Origin: Heracleum sosnowskyi
Taxonomy: Eukaryota > Streptophyta > Magnoliopsida > Apiales > Apiaceae
Assembly: GCA_030848705.1 (NCBI GenBank)
Contig: CM061238.1
Location: forward strand, 29,542,655-29,606,654
Direction of reading: 5' to 3'
DNA length: 64,000 bases
Positions 43,081-56,400 of this stretch are shown here, one piece after another. A model generated the notes under the pieces. It was given only the letters and a program-made list of their open reading frames with translations, ran no database searches and had not been told where the DNA came from. Both the position numbers and the translations under genes were made by a program. How positions within the stretch are numbered: position 1 is the stretch's first letter; every line of letters starts with the position of its first letter.

Positions 43081-44257
43081 CTCATGTCGGAAACTCAAGT
43101 GGATCATGACTATACTGTGTGTCGGGCTTAAGTATGTCTGAATAGTTAGAAAACAGGAGGATCAAGTAGTCAGAATTTTATGTTGCAGACAGATATGAAG
43201 TTATAAGAATAAATTGCACGCATTACAACAAAAGGGAGCAGCATACGAAAAAAATACAACTTATTTAAAACGCTATCTAAACGATACATTTTACATTTTA
43301 ACTGGCAGATCAATCTGGTTCAGGCTTCCCAGATGCACAAATGTATCAAAAATACTTGGCATCCCCTTAAAAGTTATGTCCTTGTACCTTTCAGTCATCG
43401 CATTATACAAATCTAATATAAATATGCATCAATAAATTACACATCTAATAGGCGACTTACTTGAGCTGCCAGAATTGTTCTAAGTAGATACCTGATTCAG
43501 CTAATAATAATAATAATTTTATTGATGATAATCTATAGTTAAAATTGTCAATGATAATGGAGTTGATACGAAGTTTAAATCTAAAATGGTTTAGGACATT
43601 CAACATTCTTATTAATTTAAAAATTGATGTAACATTTCAAACAAATTCTAATATTGTATGTTTATGTTATTTTGTCTAACATTTTATTTATCTGTTCAAT
43701 TAATATTTTATGCATTGAATATTTAAATGAATATTTATTTACTTAGCAAGCAATAACATAATTTATACTTCCTCGAGTCCTCTCATTTATTTATATTTAA
43801 TCTTCACTACTTGGCCCACATTTCAAGACTCTCATAAAATATAGTTTCATAACTTATTTTTAAATATTTTTTTTGAATAAAAATCTAAATGTTGAATTTT
43901 TATTCAGAAAAAAAAAATTAAAATAATTTATGGAACTACACTTAATAGAAATCTTAAAATACGTGTCGAGCCCTCCGTCCCAAATGTAAAGAGCCTGGTG
44001 GGATGGACTATACATGCATGCCTACATTTTATATATCGTTACAACATGAAATGTTAGTAAAAATATGTGGAAAAAAAATTATTATGAGTTTTATTATAAA
44101 ATATATTTATAATTATTTTAAAATTATTTTAAAAAAAATTAAGATTATGTTTTCGATGCGTAGCACGGGTAAAATGTTAATTTAAATAAGGGATTTGCGT
44201 TCAAATTTAACGTGAACGAAGAGGTATGTTACTGCATGGTTGGTTTTATTATTATTA
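43081..44257. other. AT-rich intergenic sequence with a decayed element end
   Basis: No supported gene. TTTTCGATGCGTAGCACGGGTAAAATG at 44150-44175 resembles a plus-strand version of the Helitron terminus at 34846, with CTAG mutated to TTAA. Confidence 0.4.
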
Positions 44258-47200
44258 CTAGCTTATAGCCCGTGCGATGCACGGTTACTTAAATTTTATT
44301 TATAATTATTCTGTTTATCATTATATTTTTATTAACGATTGTTTTTTTAATATTTATAATTATTTTTATTTATGAATATTTTAATATTTAAAAGTTATTA
44401 GTTTACATGATTAAATTATTGTTAAAAAAGATTTAGCCAAAAAAAATTATAGTTAAAAATTTGATATTTTTTACATTTTACACGCTCAATTTAATATTTG
44501 TTTATATTGAGTTATAAAAGTTAGATTTAGCCAATTTTACGGTTCACATGAAATTCACAAAATAATCTTTAATTTAGTTGTGGATTAGTAGTTTTTTTTT
44601 TCAATTAAAAACTATTCTAAAACTAAAAAAAGAATAATGTGACGAAATTTAATGTTGAGAATTCTATTCGATTTAGGAAATCTACTTAACTTATCTGTAG
44701 TTTAGATTATTAGAATAACCTTTATTAACCAAATACAGGTTTTAATGTTAAATCTAACGGTTTCACCTATTTATTTAAGATTAAACGATTTTTATTATTT
44801 TGGTTATAAATGGGTTTCCTTATTTAATTACAACTATTTTTATGTTTTAACTTTTTGGAAAATCCAATCCTAATATAATATCTTTTAACTTATATCATTT
44901 TTAGATAATAATTTATTTTTATATGATATAATCTTGATCATCTATTTTTAAAAGTATTGGATCTAACGGTTGAGAATGTTTTGGCGGTATTTAGGACCAA
45001 ACTACCAGGATAACATCATTAATTTTTCTTAATATTTATAATTTTTTTAATTTTTAATTTTTTTAAATATTTATTGCTAAAATATAATATACTCTTTTTT
45101 GTAATATGTTAATGATGCGGGAACTTTGAATTTTTGAGAAAATAAATTATCAATTAAAATATTTTTTTTTTGTAATAGTTCTTCTTTTAAAGTAGTACAC
45201 CGTAACGATCAAAATTCTGTATAAAATTCATATTTTTTATAGTATATCCCGTAAATATCTATGTTATTATATTAAAGACTAAATAATGAAAGCTTTTTTA
45301 TAAGTGTGGTCGCTTTGTTTGATCACTCCATCCATAATCGTTGGATCTTTCAAATTAAATTGTTGAGAAACGTTACATATAACGGTAAAATTATCATGTA
45401 GAATGATCTAAGATTTGAATTTACCAACAACATATTAAAATTTACAGGTTTTTTTTTGAAAAAAAAGATTTTTTTTCATTTTTTTTCTTTCAGACATAGG
45501 TTATTTGATAAAAACATTTTTTGTAAAGTACGATTTTTCAGAAAAGTACTATACTAATTGATTAACAAACTTTTAAAGTTTTGAATTTAATAATTTATAA
45601 TGTATATAGGTTTAAAAAGTTAGGTCTGTTTGTTCTGTAGCTGAGTCTGCAATTTCAAAATACGGTTTTTTTAAATATGAATATAGTCCTGCTAACAATG
45701 AAATTAGGTCTCTATGAGTGCTTATAAAACAAAATCAACATTTGCGTATAATTTATTATTTAATAATAAATTATATTTGATTAGTTATGATTTATAACTT
45801 AATAAAATAGGATAAAAAATATGCACAATTTTATAAAATTTTATCCTCGTATTATTATATTCTTTGTTGATTTGAATTTTTCTTAGATTGATTTTAATTT
45901 TTGAACATAGATTTCTAAATTTAAAATAGTGATGACATAATAATCATTATTAGAATTTAAATACTCACTTTACTGATTTGGGCTTTATCTTGTATTTTAA
46001 AAATCAGATTTTGACGATTTTACACCCCACGTGAAGATAATTAAATTATTTTTAATTAAATGATGGTTTAACAATTTTTATCTAACTGGAATTGTCCATG
46101 GAAGAGAAAAGAAAGTCATGAATTTTTTACATAGAGAATTCTATTCAATATAGAAAACTTATTTATATTTGGTATATTTGGTTTAAATTATCAAAATACA
46201 CTTTTTAGAATTTAAATATAATCTTATTATAAATAAAATACACTTTTTTAATATTTGATCAAACGATTTTTATTTATCTAGTTAAGATCTAATAGTCCTT
46301 ATTAATTTGGTTGTCACGATCAAAATTTTGGATAAATCCCTATTATGCTTATTATATAAAAGAGTTTAATATAATAAGGATATCAAGTACATACTGATAT
46401 AAGTATCTTACTAACTGCTTTTACTTTTAATGTTTTGGTTTTATTTATAGTGTATATAAAATTTTAAAATACATTATTACTGTAAAATTATTAAACAGAA
46501 TAAAAATTATGTTATGATTATATAAAATCTTATTCTCATATTATTATATTCTTTATCGATTTGAATTTGTTCTTAATTTATTTTAATAATTTATTGAAAG
46601 AAAGATAAAATTTCTATATTTAAAAGAATTAGTGGAAAAATAAATAAATTGGTGCTACAATTATAAAAAAATATTTATTAAAATTTAGATACTTACTTTA
46701 CTATTTGGGTTCTATCCCGAGTTTTAGAAATTGAATTTTGACGATTTTACAACCCATGTGAAACTAACGAAATTATCTTTAATTTAATGATGATTTAATA
46801 ATTATTATTTAACTTGATCAGTTGACCTACCCATAAACTGAAAAGAAAAGATGGTTAAGTATTATATTCAAAATTATTGTTTATGAATATGAAACCTTCA
46901 ATATTTTAATAATATTTTGATATTATCCTTTTATGTTTGTTATATGTAAAATAATGTAATTATAATTTGTATTAATCAAATTGTTATGTTCCTTCAGAAA
47001 AAAAATGTTTAAATTTATTCATGTACATGAGTTCTCCTAAGTCTCTTATAACGCGGGGTCCACATGTATCATTGTTATATGATATACATGAGCATTATAT
47101 TGATAATTTTTAATATTGTAATCGATATGAATTGTTATCTGATATTTGGTTTAACAATTATTATCTAACTCGAACTATACATAAATTAAAGAGAAAAGAT

Positions 47201-47500
47201 ATTTAAGAATTTTTACATAGAAAAATTTTAAATTATCAAAATACACTTTTTAGTATTTAAATATAATTCTATTATTAATCAGATACACTTTTTAATATTA
47301 GATCTAACAATTCTCATCAATCTATTTAAGATCTAACTGTAATAATTCATTTGGTCGTATAGTGGTCGTACACGGACCAGATCGATTTTAATTTTTTCTT
47401 AAACTGATTTTAATATTTTATTGAAATAAACATAGAATTTATAAATTTAAAAGAATTAGGAAAAAAATTAAATTGGTGCTACAATAATAAAAAAAAATTA

Positions 47501-47990
47501 TTAAAATTTAGATAATCACTATACTGTTTGGGTTTTATCTTGATTTTTAGACAACATATTTTAACAATTTTACAGCCCACACGAAGCTAACAAAATTATC
47601 TTTAATTTAATGATGGTTTAATAATTATTATCTAACTGAAATTATCCATAAACTAAAGAGAAAAGATAATTACGATTTTTTACATAAAGATTTCTATTCA
47701 ATATAGAAAACCTATTTATAATTGGTTTAAATTAAAAAAAAAATTATTAAAATTTAGATAATCACTTTACTGTTTGGGCTCTATCTTGAGTTTTAGACAA
47801 CAGATTTTAACAATTTTACAGCCCACGCGAAGCTAACAAAATTATCTTTAATTTAATGATGGTTTAATAATTATTATCTAACTGGAACTATCCATAAACT
47901 AAAGAGAAAAGATAATTACGATTTTTTACATAAAGATTTCTATTCAATATAGAAAACCTATTTATAATAGGTTTAAATTATTAAAATACA
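47501..47990. repeat. Tandem duplication of about 246 bp
   Basis: TTAAAATTTAGATAATCACT and the following block begin at 47501 and again at 47747, with only a few differences. Confidence 0.85.
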
Positions 47991-48087
47991 CCTTTTAGTA
48001 TTTAAATACTATCCTATTATTAATCAAATACAATTTTTAATATTATATCTAACGGTCCTCATCTATTTGAATATTTATAATTTTATA

Positions 48088-49054
48088 CAGTGGCGGAGCC
48101 AGAAAACAAGAACAGTGGGGGCTAATAATTAAAAAAAAAGTTAAAAATCAATGTGAAAAGTAGTTTTTTAGAGAAATTTTATCGTTTCAATACTTTATAC
48201 TCTAAAATTATTACAACATTATATAATGACAATAGATTTCATAATATATATGAAGTTCATATATATCATAAAACAAAATTTGAATCATTAGACAACTTTT
48301 TACGATAGTGAAAATTACTTCTAAAACTTTTAAGTGCAGTATATTCAAATTTACATTTTAATAATTTTAAAATATGACTTTGCAAAAAAGATGAAATTAA
48401 AATATTATGATCAGAATTTTGATATCTTGTATTAATATTAAAGTGATGAATAAGAAAATGAATTATTTTGACAAGACAAAAAGAACTACCTTACAAGACT
48501 AAGCTCTTATTTACTAATAATTATAATTTATTATATAAGTGAAAATTTATAAATTTATTTACGTCAATTAAATAGAATAGTTAATACTATTAAATTTAAT
48601 GTCTAGTATTTTAATGTGAGATTATAATTTACAAGTAAAATCGCGATTAAACACGAGATATATGTACATGTCAAAATAGAAAAAAAAAATCAAGATATAA
48701 ATATATGGTATGAAAATTTCAAAGAGTTTTTTCTTAATATGAGATTAATTAAATTATAAAGAGTTTTTTTTGAATTTAAAGAGGACATATGTTTCATTTA
48801 AATTAAAAGATTAAAATATGTTCTAACAAAAAACATAAGAAGATTAAAATATGTAATTAGAAAAATTACAAATATTATATAAATTAATTATTAAAGGTTA
48901 CTTTTTTATTGTTGTGGGACTAATTAAAATTAACACTATAAATTATGAATTTATTGTAGTGGGGGCTAATAAAAATTAACACGGTAAATTATGAACTCAT
49001 TGTAACCTAGTGGGGGCTATAGTCCCCACTAGCCCCTGTGTAGCTCCGCCACTG
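48088..49054. mobile_element. hAT-type MITE, 967 bp, TSD ATTTTATA
   Basis: CAGTGGCGGAGCCAG at the left and its inverted partner TAGCTCCGCCACTG at the right are flanked by identical 8-bp ATTTTATA (48080-48087, 49055-49062). GTGGGGGCTA blocks lie just inside both ends. No transposase. The related segment 52390-52420 lacks it and shows the approximate empty site. Confidence 0.92.
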
Positions 49055-49366
49055 ATTTTATAATCCAACGGATCATATACTTTTGGTAGTACAGTGACCG
49101 ACCAAAGTTTTGGATAAGATCTCCCTTACGCTTATTATATATAAGGAGTTAATTTAATCCATATTTGCATGAGCTAGATAGTTTAGTAATTGATTTTATT
49201 GATTTGTTTTTAAACTATGGACCCATGTACAAATAAATACTTGGTGAGGTTGGCTACGCGAGTTACTAGCACAAAGTTTACTCTTGCAAAAATCAAGCGG
49301 GATGTAGCCGTGTAGGTTGTTCATGAAATGGAAAATGATTACTCCGACTTGCCCAACTAACATAAA

Positions 49367-50535
49367 CTAGCATGAAAACCCGTGCAAGGCACGGGTCACT
49401 ATCTAGCATAATTGTTTTAACTTCTAAGTAGTTCGGTGTTTATTATAATCTATATATCGTTTGACTGACGTCTCATTGTGGGTACAAAAGCTGGACTTGA
49501 TCTCCGTAGTGAGATAGTTAGCGTTAAAAAGTATCCTTGGTTGATGTGTTTTTGAGTTAAGAAATGAGTAAATTCGATATTTAAGATATTTGTTATGTGT
49601 AAGATCTGTGTCAAAATATGATTATCTTACATATAAGACATTAACCGGCACAATTTTACTAATTTAGCTCATTGAGCGAATGATACATTTTTTTGTTTGT
49701 GAAATGTAATTTGCATCGTAGTTATTTTATATATTTTGAAGTTAAATAAAATGTCTTCTATCAAATGACACTCACATATTTCGCGTGAAGTTCTAAAAAT
49801 CTGTGATTTTATATAGTGATATAAAGATGTTTCAGTTAATAGATAAACTCAAGTTCAATTTCTACAAACAACTTTTTCTAATAAATAATAAACACATAAG
49901 CAAGTTAGTCAGTTCAAATCATGCACAAAATATCTCATAGTTCAATTATCTCACCAATTATAAGATTATGTTAATCGATATAATAATAGATACCAAATAT
50001 CCCTCTACTCACGCGACACACACATATACATATAATGTGTTTGATATAGAACATGTATGACTGAGTAGTGCTATGGTAGGAAGATGAGCAAATTAGTGCA
50101 TAAACTCAAGTTCAATTCCATTCATTAACAATTTTTTTTTTAGAAAAAAGAGTAAACACAAGGGAAATTTAGATATTTTAAATTAAATAAAATGTCTCAC
50201 CAATTTAGATTAGATTAAATGTCTCATGAATCATTGCTTTTATTGGGCTATAATAAAATAGATATATAATAATAATACCAAATATTTCTTTACTCACACG
50301 ACACACACATATGATGTGTGTAATTTACAACTCATATAATTGAGTGGTGTGGTGGTAAGAGGAGGTGCAAGTTATTGTGGAGACCCAAGTTCGAATCCAC
50401 TCAATATCAATTTTTTTAAGAATAATAAACATAAGGGCAATTTGGACATTTCAAATGCATTAAAATGTCTTGTCAATTTAGCATGAATAAAATGTCCCCC
50501 GATTAATTGACCCATGTTGGGCTATTATTAATAGA
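49367..50535 (-). mobile_element. Non-autonomous Helitron, about 1.17 kb
   Basis: The minus-strand 3' end has a CCCGTGC-CTT-GCACGGG hairpin, then TTTTCATG, CTAG, T. The other end reads TCTATTAATAATAGCCC, a typical Helitron start. Two related copies of an interior block lie about 292 bases apart (ACTCACGCGACACACACATAT near 49994; ACTCACACGACACACACATAT near 50286). No coding frame. Confidence 0.65.
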
Positions 50536-50539
50536 AAGA

Positions 50540-52499
50540 CTAGCTCTTTAGCCCGTGCAATGCATGGACATACTTTAAATACTAGCTTAAAACCCGTGCG
50601 ATGCACGGATTGTTAATTATTATTTTATTATTAGTTTTTAATTGTATTTGTTAAAAAAATAAGTAGCCATGTTAAAATAGCTAAACACTTTTAATTTAAA
50701 TTATTTAAATACATTTTAAAATAAATAAGTAAAAAGTTTGTCCATGATATTTTTAGAAAAACAATGGATTTTGGTGAGAAAAATAAAAAAAAAATTGAAA
50801 AAGGCAATTTCCCGTGATATATTTAGAAAATAAGGGACTTTGTTAGAAAAAAAAATCAATAATGTGTTTTAGCTGAAAAGGTAATTGGTTATAAATAGGT
50901 ATTTGATTATTTATATTTTAATATTTTTAGTAATTGCATTTGTTAAGAAAAATAAGTAGGCATGTTAACATAGGTAAACTTTAAAAAAAATATATAATAT
51001 TAGGTTTAAAAATAAATAACTAAAGGTTTGTACGTGATATTTTTGGAAAATGAGGGGTTTTAGTAAGGAAAGAAAAAATAACATGTTTTAGTTAAAAATG
51101 TAATTGTCCGTGATATATTTGAAAAAGTAGGGAAATTTGTTAGAAAAATAGAAAAATAATATATTTTAGGTGAAAAGGTAATTGGTTATAAATAGGTAAT
51201 ATTATTATTTAATTATATATTTCTATAAATAAGTAAGTTAATTAAGTAAAAACACGAATTTAAGAAAGGGTAATTAAGTAAAATCACAACGTACCATACT
51301 GACCAACCAAACTTTTAATGTTTCGTCTATTATATAATAGTATTGATAGTATAGATAGATAGATAGATTTATAATATTAGTATTTTATGCTACTAAATGT
51401 AATAGTCCTTGATATTTTTAAGGTTTTAGTTAAGAGAAATATTAGTTATTAAATATAAAAATGAATATACGTTTTGGGAAAAAAAAACTAATCGATTAGT
51501 TATTAATAATTATAATATTATTATTTTATTTTATTAAATAGATCTGTTCGTGATATTTTTGGAAAATGAGAGGTTTTAGTTATGAAAAATAGAAAAGTAG
51601 AAATTTTAGTTAGAAAATAAAAAAAAGAATATACAATTTGGCTAAAAAAGGTAATGAGTTAGTTATTAGCAATTATAACTTTATTATGTTATTTTAGTAA
51701 ATGAAATTGTTTGCAATATTTTTGGAAAATTAGATGTTTTAATTGAGAAAAATGTAAAAGATATTCTATATAATAATTTTAATATTTTATCTAACGGTTC
51801 TCATCGATTTGATCAGAAATATCTAACGGCTATGAATTGAGAGTGACCAGACTACGAAAACTTTCATGACCAGACTACAAAACTTTCAATGTTTCGTCTT
51901 TAATAATATAGTATAGATTTGGTCGTAATCGTACACGGACGATCGGTTTTAATTTTTTCTTAAATTGTTTTTAATATTTTATTGAAATAAACATAGAATT
52001 TATAAATTTAAAAGAATTAGGAAAAAAAATTAAATTGGTGCTACAATAATAAAATTATATTTATTAAAATTTAGATAATAACTTTACTGTTTGGACTCTA
52101 TCTTGAGTTTTAGACAACGGATTTTAACGATTTTACAGCCCACGCGAAGCTTACAAAATTATCTTTAATTTAATGATGGTTTAATAATTATTATCTAACT
52201 GGAACTATCCATAAACTGAAGAGAAAAGATAATTACGAATTTTTACATAAAGATTTCTATTCAATATAGAAAACCTATTTATAATTGGTTTAAATTATCA
52301 AAATACATCTTTTAGTATTTAAATACTATCCTATTAATAATCAAATACAATTTTTAATATTATATCTGATGGTCCTCATTGATTTGAAGATTTATAGTTT
52401 AATAATCCAACGGATCGTATACTTTTGGTAGTACAGTGACCGACCAAAATTTTGGATAAGATCTCCCTTACGCTTATTATATATAAGGAGTTAATGAGT
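50540..52499 (-). mobile_element. Second Helitron of the 44258 family, interrupted by another Helitron
   Basis: The 3' end at 50540 (CTAG, hairpin CCATGCATTGCACGGG degenerate) is followed 42 bases on by the nested element. After it, 51918-52499 matches 47340-49147 without the MITE and without the 246-bp duplication. The right end CTTATATATAATAAGCG is shared with the copy ending at 49147. Confidence 0.55.
50582..51917 (-). mobile_element. Nested Helitron, 1.34 kb, with A|T insertion site
   Basis: On the minus strand it starts TCTATACTATATTATTAAAG after A and ends CCGTGCATCGCACGG, GTTTTAAG, CTAG before T. The host A and T and the continuity of the flanking element at both sides support the boundaries. 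A second start-like sequence (ATAATAGACGAAACATT) near 51310-51345 suggests an internal duplication or an older insertion. Confidence 0.7.
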
Positions 52500-52769
52500 A
52501 AATTATTTATTTTTTCGGCAAATTTTTGTACGTCCGTGTATTAGAGTAGCAATTGATGAGTTATACGACATTAAAATTAGTACAAGTTTGTATTACACTT
52601 ATATACATGAAAGTTTTTTTTTGTTAACTTGTACTGATTTGGACCGTATTTGTATCGTAACAAATATAATACTTAAGGCATGTCAGAAATTATGTATAGT
52701 TCGATTTAATAGCGATAAATAATTACAATTCACAGACATGCTTTAATTTATAAATTTTCTTAATTCATA

Positions 52770-53049
52770 CTCCCTCCATTTCATTTTAAGTGTCGTTTTT
52801 TGATTTGGTTTGAATTTCAATTTAAGTATCGTTTTTACATTTTCAAGAAAATTACATTAACTTTTCACTTGAATACCCTTATTTACCCTTATAATACTAA
52901 ACTTACTCATTCTCAAATTATGGCATTAATTAGGGGTAGATAAAGTTGGAAAATAAAATAACATTAATGATAAAAAGGCCTCATAATTATAATTCTTAAT
53001 AAGTGTGTATGGTCAAAAAACGATACTTAAAAAAAAGAAATAGAGGGAG
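52770..53049. mobile_element. Stowaway-type MITE, 280 bp
   Basis: CTCCCTCC at the left is inverted as GGGAG at the right, with inner CGTTTTTTGA/TCAAAAAACG also inverted, and TA at both sides (52768-52769, 53050-53051). Confidence 0.85.
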
Positions 53050-53167
53050 TAAAAATTTACAATAAATCTAAATGATAGTATAATAGTATGAGATATATAA
53101 TATGTAAGTGTATATGGTCATATATTATCATAAATTTACATAAATATAAGTATTTATATGTATACAT

Positions 53168-53212
53168 ACGTGTATATATATATATATAGATATATATATA
53201 TATATATATTCA
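53168..53212. repeat. (TA)n microsatellite with interruptions
   Basis: Two TA runs are joined by GATA. Confidence 0.85.
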
Positions 53213-53239
53213 GGTAAATGTTGTATGTATACTGTATAT

Positions 53240-53385
53240 AAGTATGCATATTAATTTGCAGCATTTAATAATATGTAATAAATATATATGTATAAGTTTG
53301 GAGCATTTAATAATATGTAATAAATATATGTATAAGTATGCATATTAATTTTGTAGCATTTAATAATATGTAATAAATTTATTGA
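53240..53385. repeat. Three-copy tandem repeat, about 47 bp
   Basis: GCATTTAATAATATGTAATAAA occurs three times, with GTATAAGT in the first two spacers. Confidence 0.75.
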
Positions 53386-53487
53386 TGTTAAAAGACCAAA
53401 ATAACCCTAAAAATGTATAATATAAGTAAGGGTAAAATGGTCCATTTGATTTAAATTGCTTACACCAAACCCCTTGTTGTGGTATTA

Positions 53488-53531
53488 TATATATAATAGA
53501 TAATAGATAATAGATAATAGATAATAGATTA
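53488..53531. repeat. (GATAATA)n microsatellite
   Basis: The seven-base unit GATAATA is repeated about five times. Confidence 0.9.
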
Positions 53532-54886
53532 CCAGAAAGAAAGAAAAGAACGAAGATCTAATAATGATAAAATCAAGAAACTTGAAAAAGAAATTAAAAG
53601 CCTAGGCCAAACATTTTTCGTATCTGTAACGGAAACAAATTATCAAAAATACAAAAACTACAACTTTAATCACTTGATTAAACTTATAAAATTAATAAAG
53701 TAGTAAATCAGGGTTATAGAATACCACTATAAGGAATTAATAATAAAACATCAATTGGTATTATTAAATTATATATTTTAACTTATTAAAATTTCAAAAA
53801 CCTAACTTAACCCAAAATAATTTTTAAATATAAATCGATACCCGGCATTTTAAATTTACAAATAATTCTATAGATATAGTTATAGTTACAGAGAGGGTTA
53901 GACACTCTCTCTATAAACCATTCTTTACTCATTTTTGTGAAAATCACGCACTTATCATCATCGATCACTAAATAAAATTTCTCCACATACGATTCACGTT
54001 ATTTCTAAGAGAGTGAACTTTAATTCTCGACTCGTAGGCGATCGCTATTGGTCAGATACATTATACATACCACTTTCTATACGAAGTCTCTAAAGATTGC
54101 ATGAGATTTTTTTTATTAATATGGTCTAAACTTATATTTAATGAAAATTTGAATATAGCAATGGTTATATGTCAAAATATTATGGTAATTTTTTTATGTA
54201 AATTTAAATTATTAAGTATAATTGATCTAGATCGCTAAATTATTTGAAGAGAAAATGATATTTGAAATGCATCTCAGTTAACTTCCTAAAATGTGAATAA
54301 AATCAGGCCATTTGATTTAAGCTGTTCTGATATCAGTTATGAGTTTTGTTCATTACAACCTATACCTGGTGTTTGATTCAGATTTTTTTTTAAACTCATT
54401 TCTTAAACCCCTAATATATGGGTTTTTAATATCCCTGAGGGGAAGGTTTTGGGAAATTAGAGAAGGAGAGAGAATGTGTAATGTGTGTGTATATAGAAGA
54501 GAGATACAGAGGAAAACCAAACAGCACATGCCCTCCTATTGCCACTGTTAGATTTCTATATATGCATCATGCACAAGATGTTATCCAGAGGCAAGTTTCC
54601 AATAATGAGACGGAAATTGAAGAACCTGAATTCGCTGTCCGCGACATTCTCATTCATGAGGCAGTCCTCAAGTATTATGAATGGGGTCATCTTCTGTCGT
54701 TTCCTTCTGTTTCATGGTGATGTCGATGATATATAAAACATAAGTGTTATGGGTGAGGAATAATATTACTAACAATACAAGTTTGATCTTTCCTTTTCTT
54801 TAACTTTTGCATGGTTCTTATCCAAAATTTTCAATTTTATGTTCTTAGATCTTAAGTGCAGTTTGTCTCATGTATGTATATGGTGC
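53532..54886. other. Low-copy-looking sequence with an unrecognised short frame
   Basis: Two overlapping plus-strand frames in 54481-54736 look more protein-like than the surroundings (for example VRDILIHEAVLKYYEWG), but I recognise no family and no splice map. Possibly the end of a host gene or a captured piece. Confidence 0.25.
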
Positions 54887-55539
54887 TGTTGTTGGAGGAA
54901 TTTCATAACAACACAAATCGGAAGTTGCTGAAATAACGAATTATGAAAATAGGGGGATTTGAGATTTTTGGATGTTTGGGGCTGAGCTCGTATGATGACT
55001 CCTCAGAAATTGAATAGAGAATGGGTTCTTTCTCTTCCTCTTTCCCGAGTGTCAATTGTCGTGTACCACTGTACCATACAAGGTGCCTACGTACCCATTT
55101 ATATAGGGATCAAGCCTCACGTAGTTCTTGGAAAACAAGTCATTAGATAAGTCATTCAGTCCAAGTCCATAAAATAGCCAAGATTTATGTTCCCATAAAC
55201 AGCTCAAGGATTATCAATCCACATCATGTTCCCATAAATAGTCCAAGGATTATCAATCCAATGTTCCCATAAATAGTTCAAGGATTATCAATCCACCTCA
55301 CGTTCCCATAAATAGTCCGGTCTTCACATGTTTTCCTACAATCTTGCGGCATCTCCGCATTTCTTTCCATGATTTGAAGAATATCGTTTGGAGATATTTT
55401 CCGTTATTCGTCGATTGAGATTGATTCTTTCCTCGTTTCAGAGAGAGAATATTGCTTATTGGTTAAGCAATTAATTATTAATCTGAATTAATAATTATTA
55501 AACGGAGAAATTTGGACTATGCCAAAACGTGGCATAACA
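54887..55539 (+). mobile_element. Solo LTR, 653 bp, TSD GGTGC
   Basis: It starts TGTTGTTGG and ends TGGCATAACA, with GGTGC on both sides (54882-54886, 55540-55544). A plus-strand TTTATATAGGG box lies near 55099, and GTTCCCATAAAYAG with AAGGATTATCAATCCA is repeated about four times at 55190-55320. No internal region, so recombined. Confidence 0.88.
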
Positions 55540-55883
55540 GGTGCTATCAGTTGTATGTGTTTCAGTGTTTGTAGATTGGTTCTTTGTAGATTTCTTGAAT
55601 AAATCCCACCATATACAAAATGTGTACTAGTCCATTTTCTGTTTCGGTTTAATATTCCTGATATTTGTTATCATTTTTCAAAATTTTACTTGGGTATCTA
55701 CTTAGTGCAGGTCTTATTTCTTAACTTTAGTATTTTATAGAAGATTAATAAGTCGTCATACTTGTAGTTGGTTTTAGAACTGTAGTAGGTATGGAGAAGA
55801 TAGATAAATACAGTAGTTTTAGCCTAAATTATCTCCCTTTATACGTGTTAATTTTTACTATTTTTAGCTATTAATTTTTAAAA
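55540..55883. other. Flank of the solo LTR, no supported gene
   Basis: Continues the sequence interrupted at 54886. AATAAA near 55603 could be a 3' end signal of an unidentified transcript. Confidence 0.3.
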
Positions 55884-56375
55884 CTAGCATGATAGCCCGT
55901 GCAAAGCACGGGCACCATTTAAATTCATAAAATGTTGTTGTTTTGATTTTATTATATAGACGATTTATAATTTTTGAAATACTATACGTCGTTAATGTGG
56001 TATTTTTTATGGACATTGGCAATAACTCAAATTTCTTACTTAAATTTCATATATGATCGTAACAATAGAATCACATCTAGCCATTTAAAAAAATAACTTG
56101 GAATGATTAAAAAATATGTAATTTAAAAGTCTAATCATGAGTCAGTAGACTCACGTGTTTATATATAAAGAAGTGCTAAATAAGATAATTTACATAAATA
56201 AGAAGCGAAAACTAATTATGGTCACACATTCAAATCTAATTTACATTTCAACCATCACCCATATTCACTATTATGCCCCTTCCATTATCGGCGACCTCAC
56301 ACACCATCAATTACTTTACACCGATGTTATCACCATCTCATTCCATTTGTCATCATCATTCATGACACACACACA
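55884..56375 (-). mobile_element. Helitron-like 3' terminus (other end not found)
   Basis: Minus strand: hairpin CCCGTGC-TTT-GCACGGG, CTATCATG, CTAG, then T. The body extends right, but a TC start was not located before the microsatellite. Confidence 0.5.
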
Positions 56376-56400
56376 GATATATATATATATATATATATAT
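56376..56400. repeat. (TA)n microsatellite, left of the 1.4-kb insertion
   Basis: About 12 TA, following a short CA run. Confidence 0.9.

Larger units (their letters stand above)
44258..49147 (-). mobile_element. Large non-autonomous Helitron-like element, internally duplicated
   Basis: The left end on the minus strand reads CCGTGC-ATC-GCACGG hairpin, GCTATAAG, CTAG, then T, as in Helitron 3' ends. The right end CTTATATATAATAAGCGTAAGGG (minus) is identical to that at 52499. The interior repeats a block containing ATCTTTAATTTAATGATGG near 46040, 46780, 47600, 47850 and, outside, 52160. Open frames are short, so it is non-coding. Whether the ends belong to one insertion or several merged ones is uncertain. 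A 967-bp hAT MITE is nested. Confidence 0.55.
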
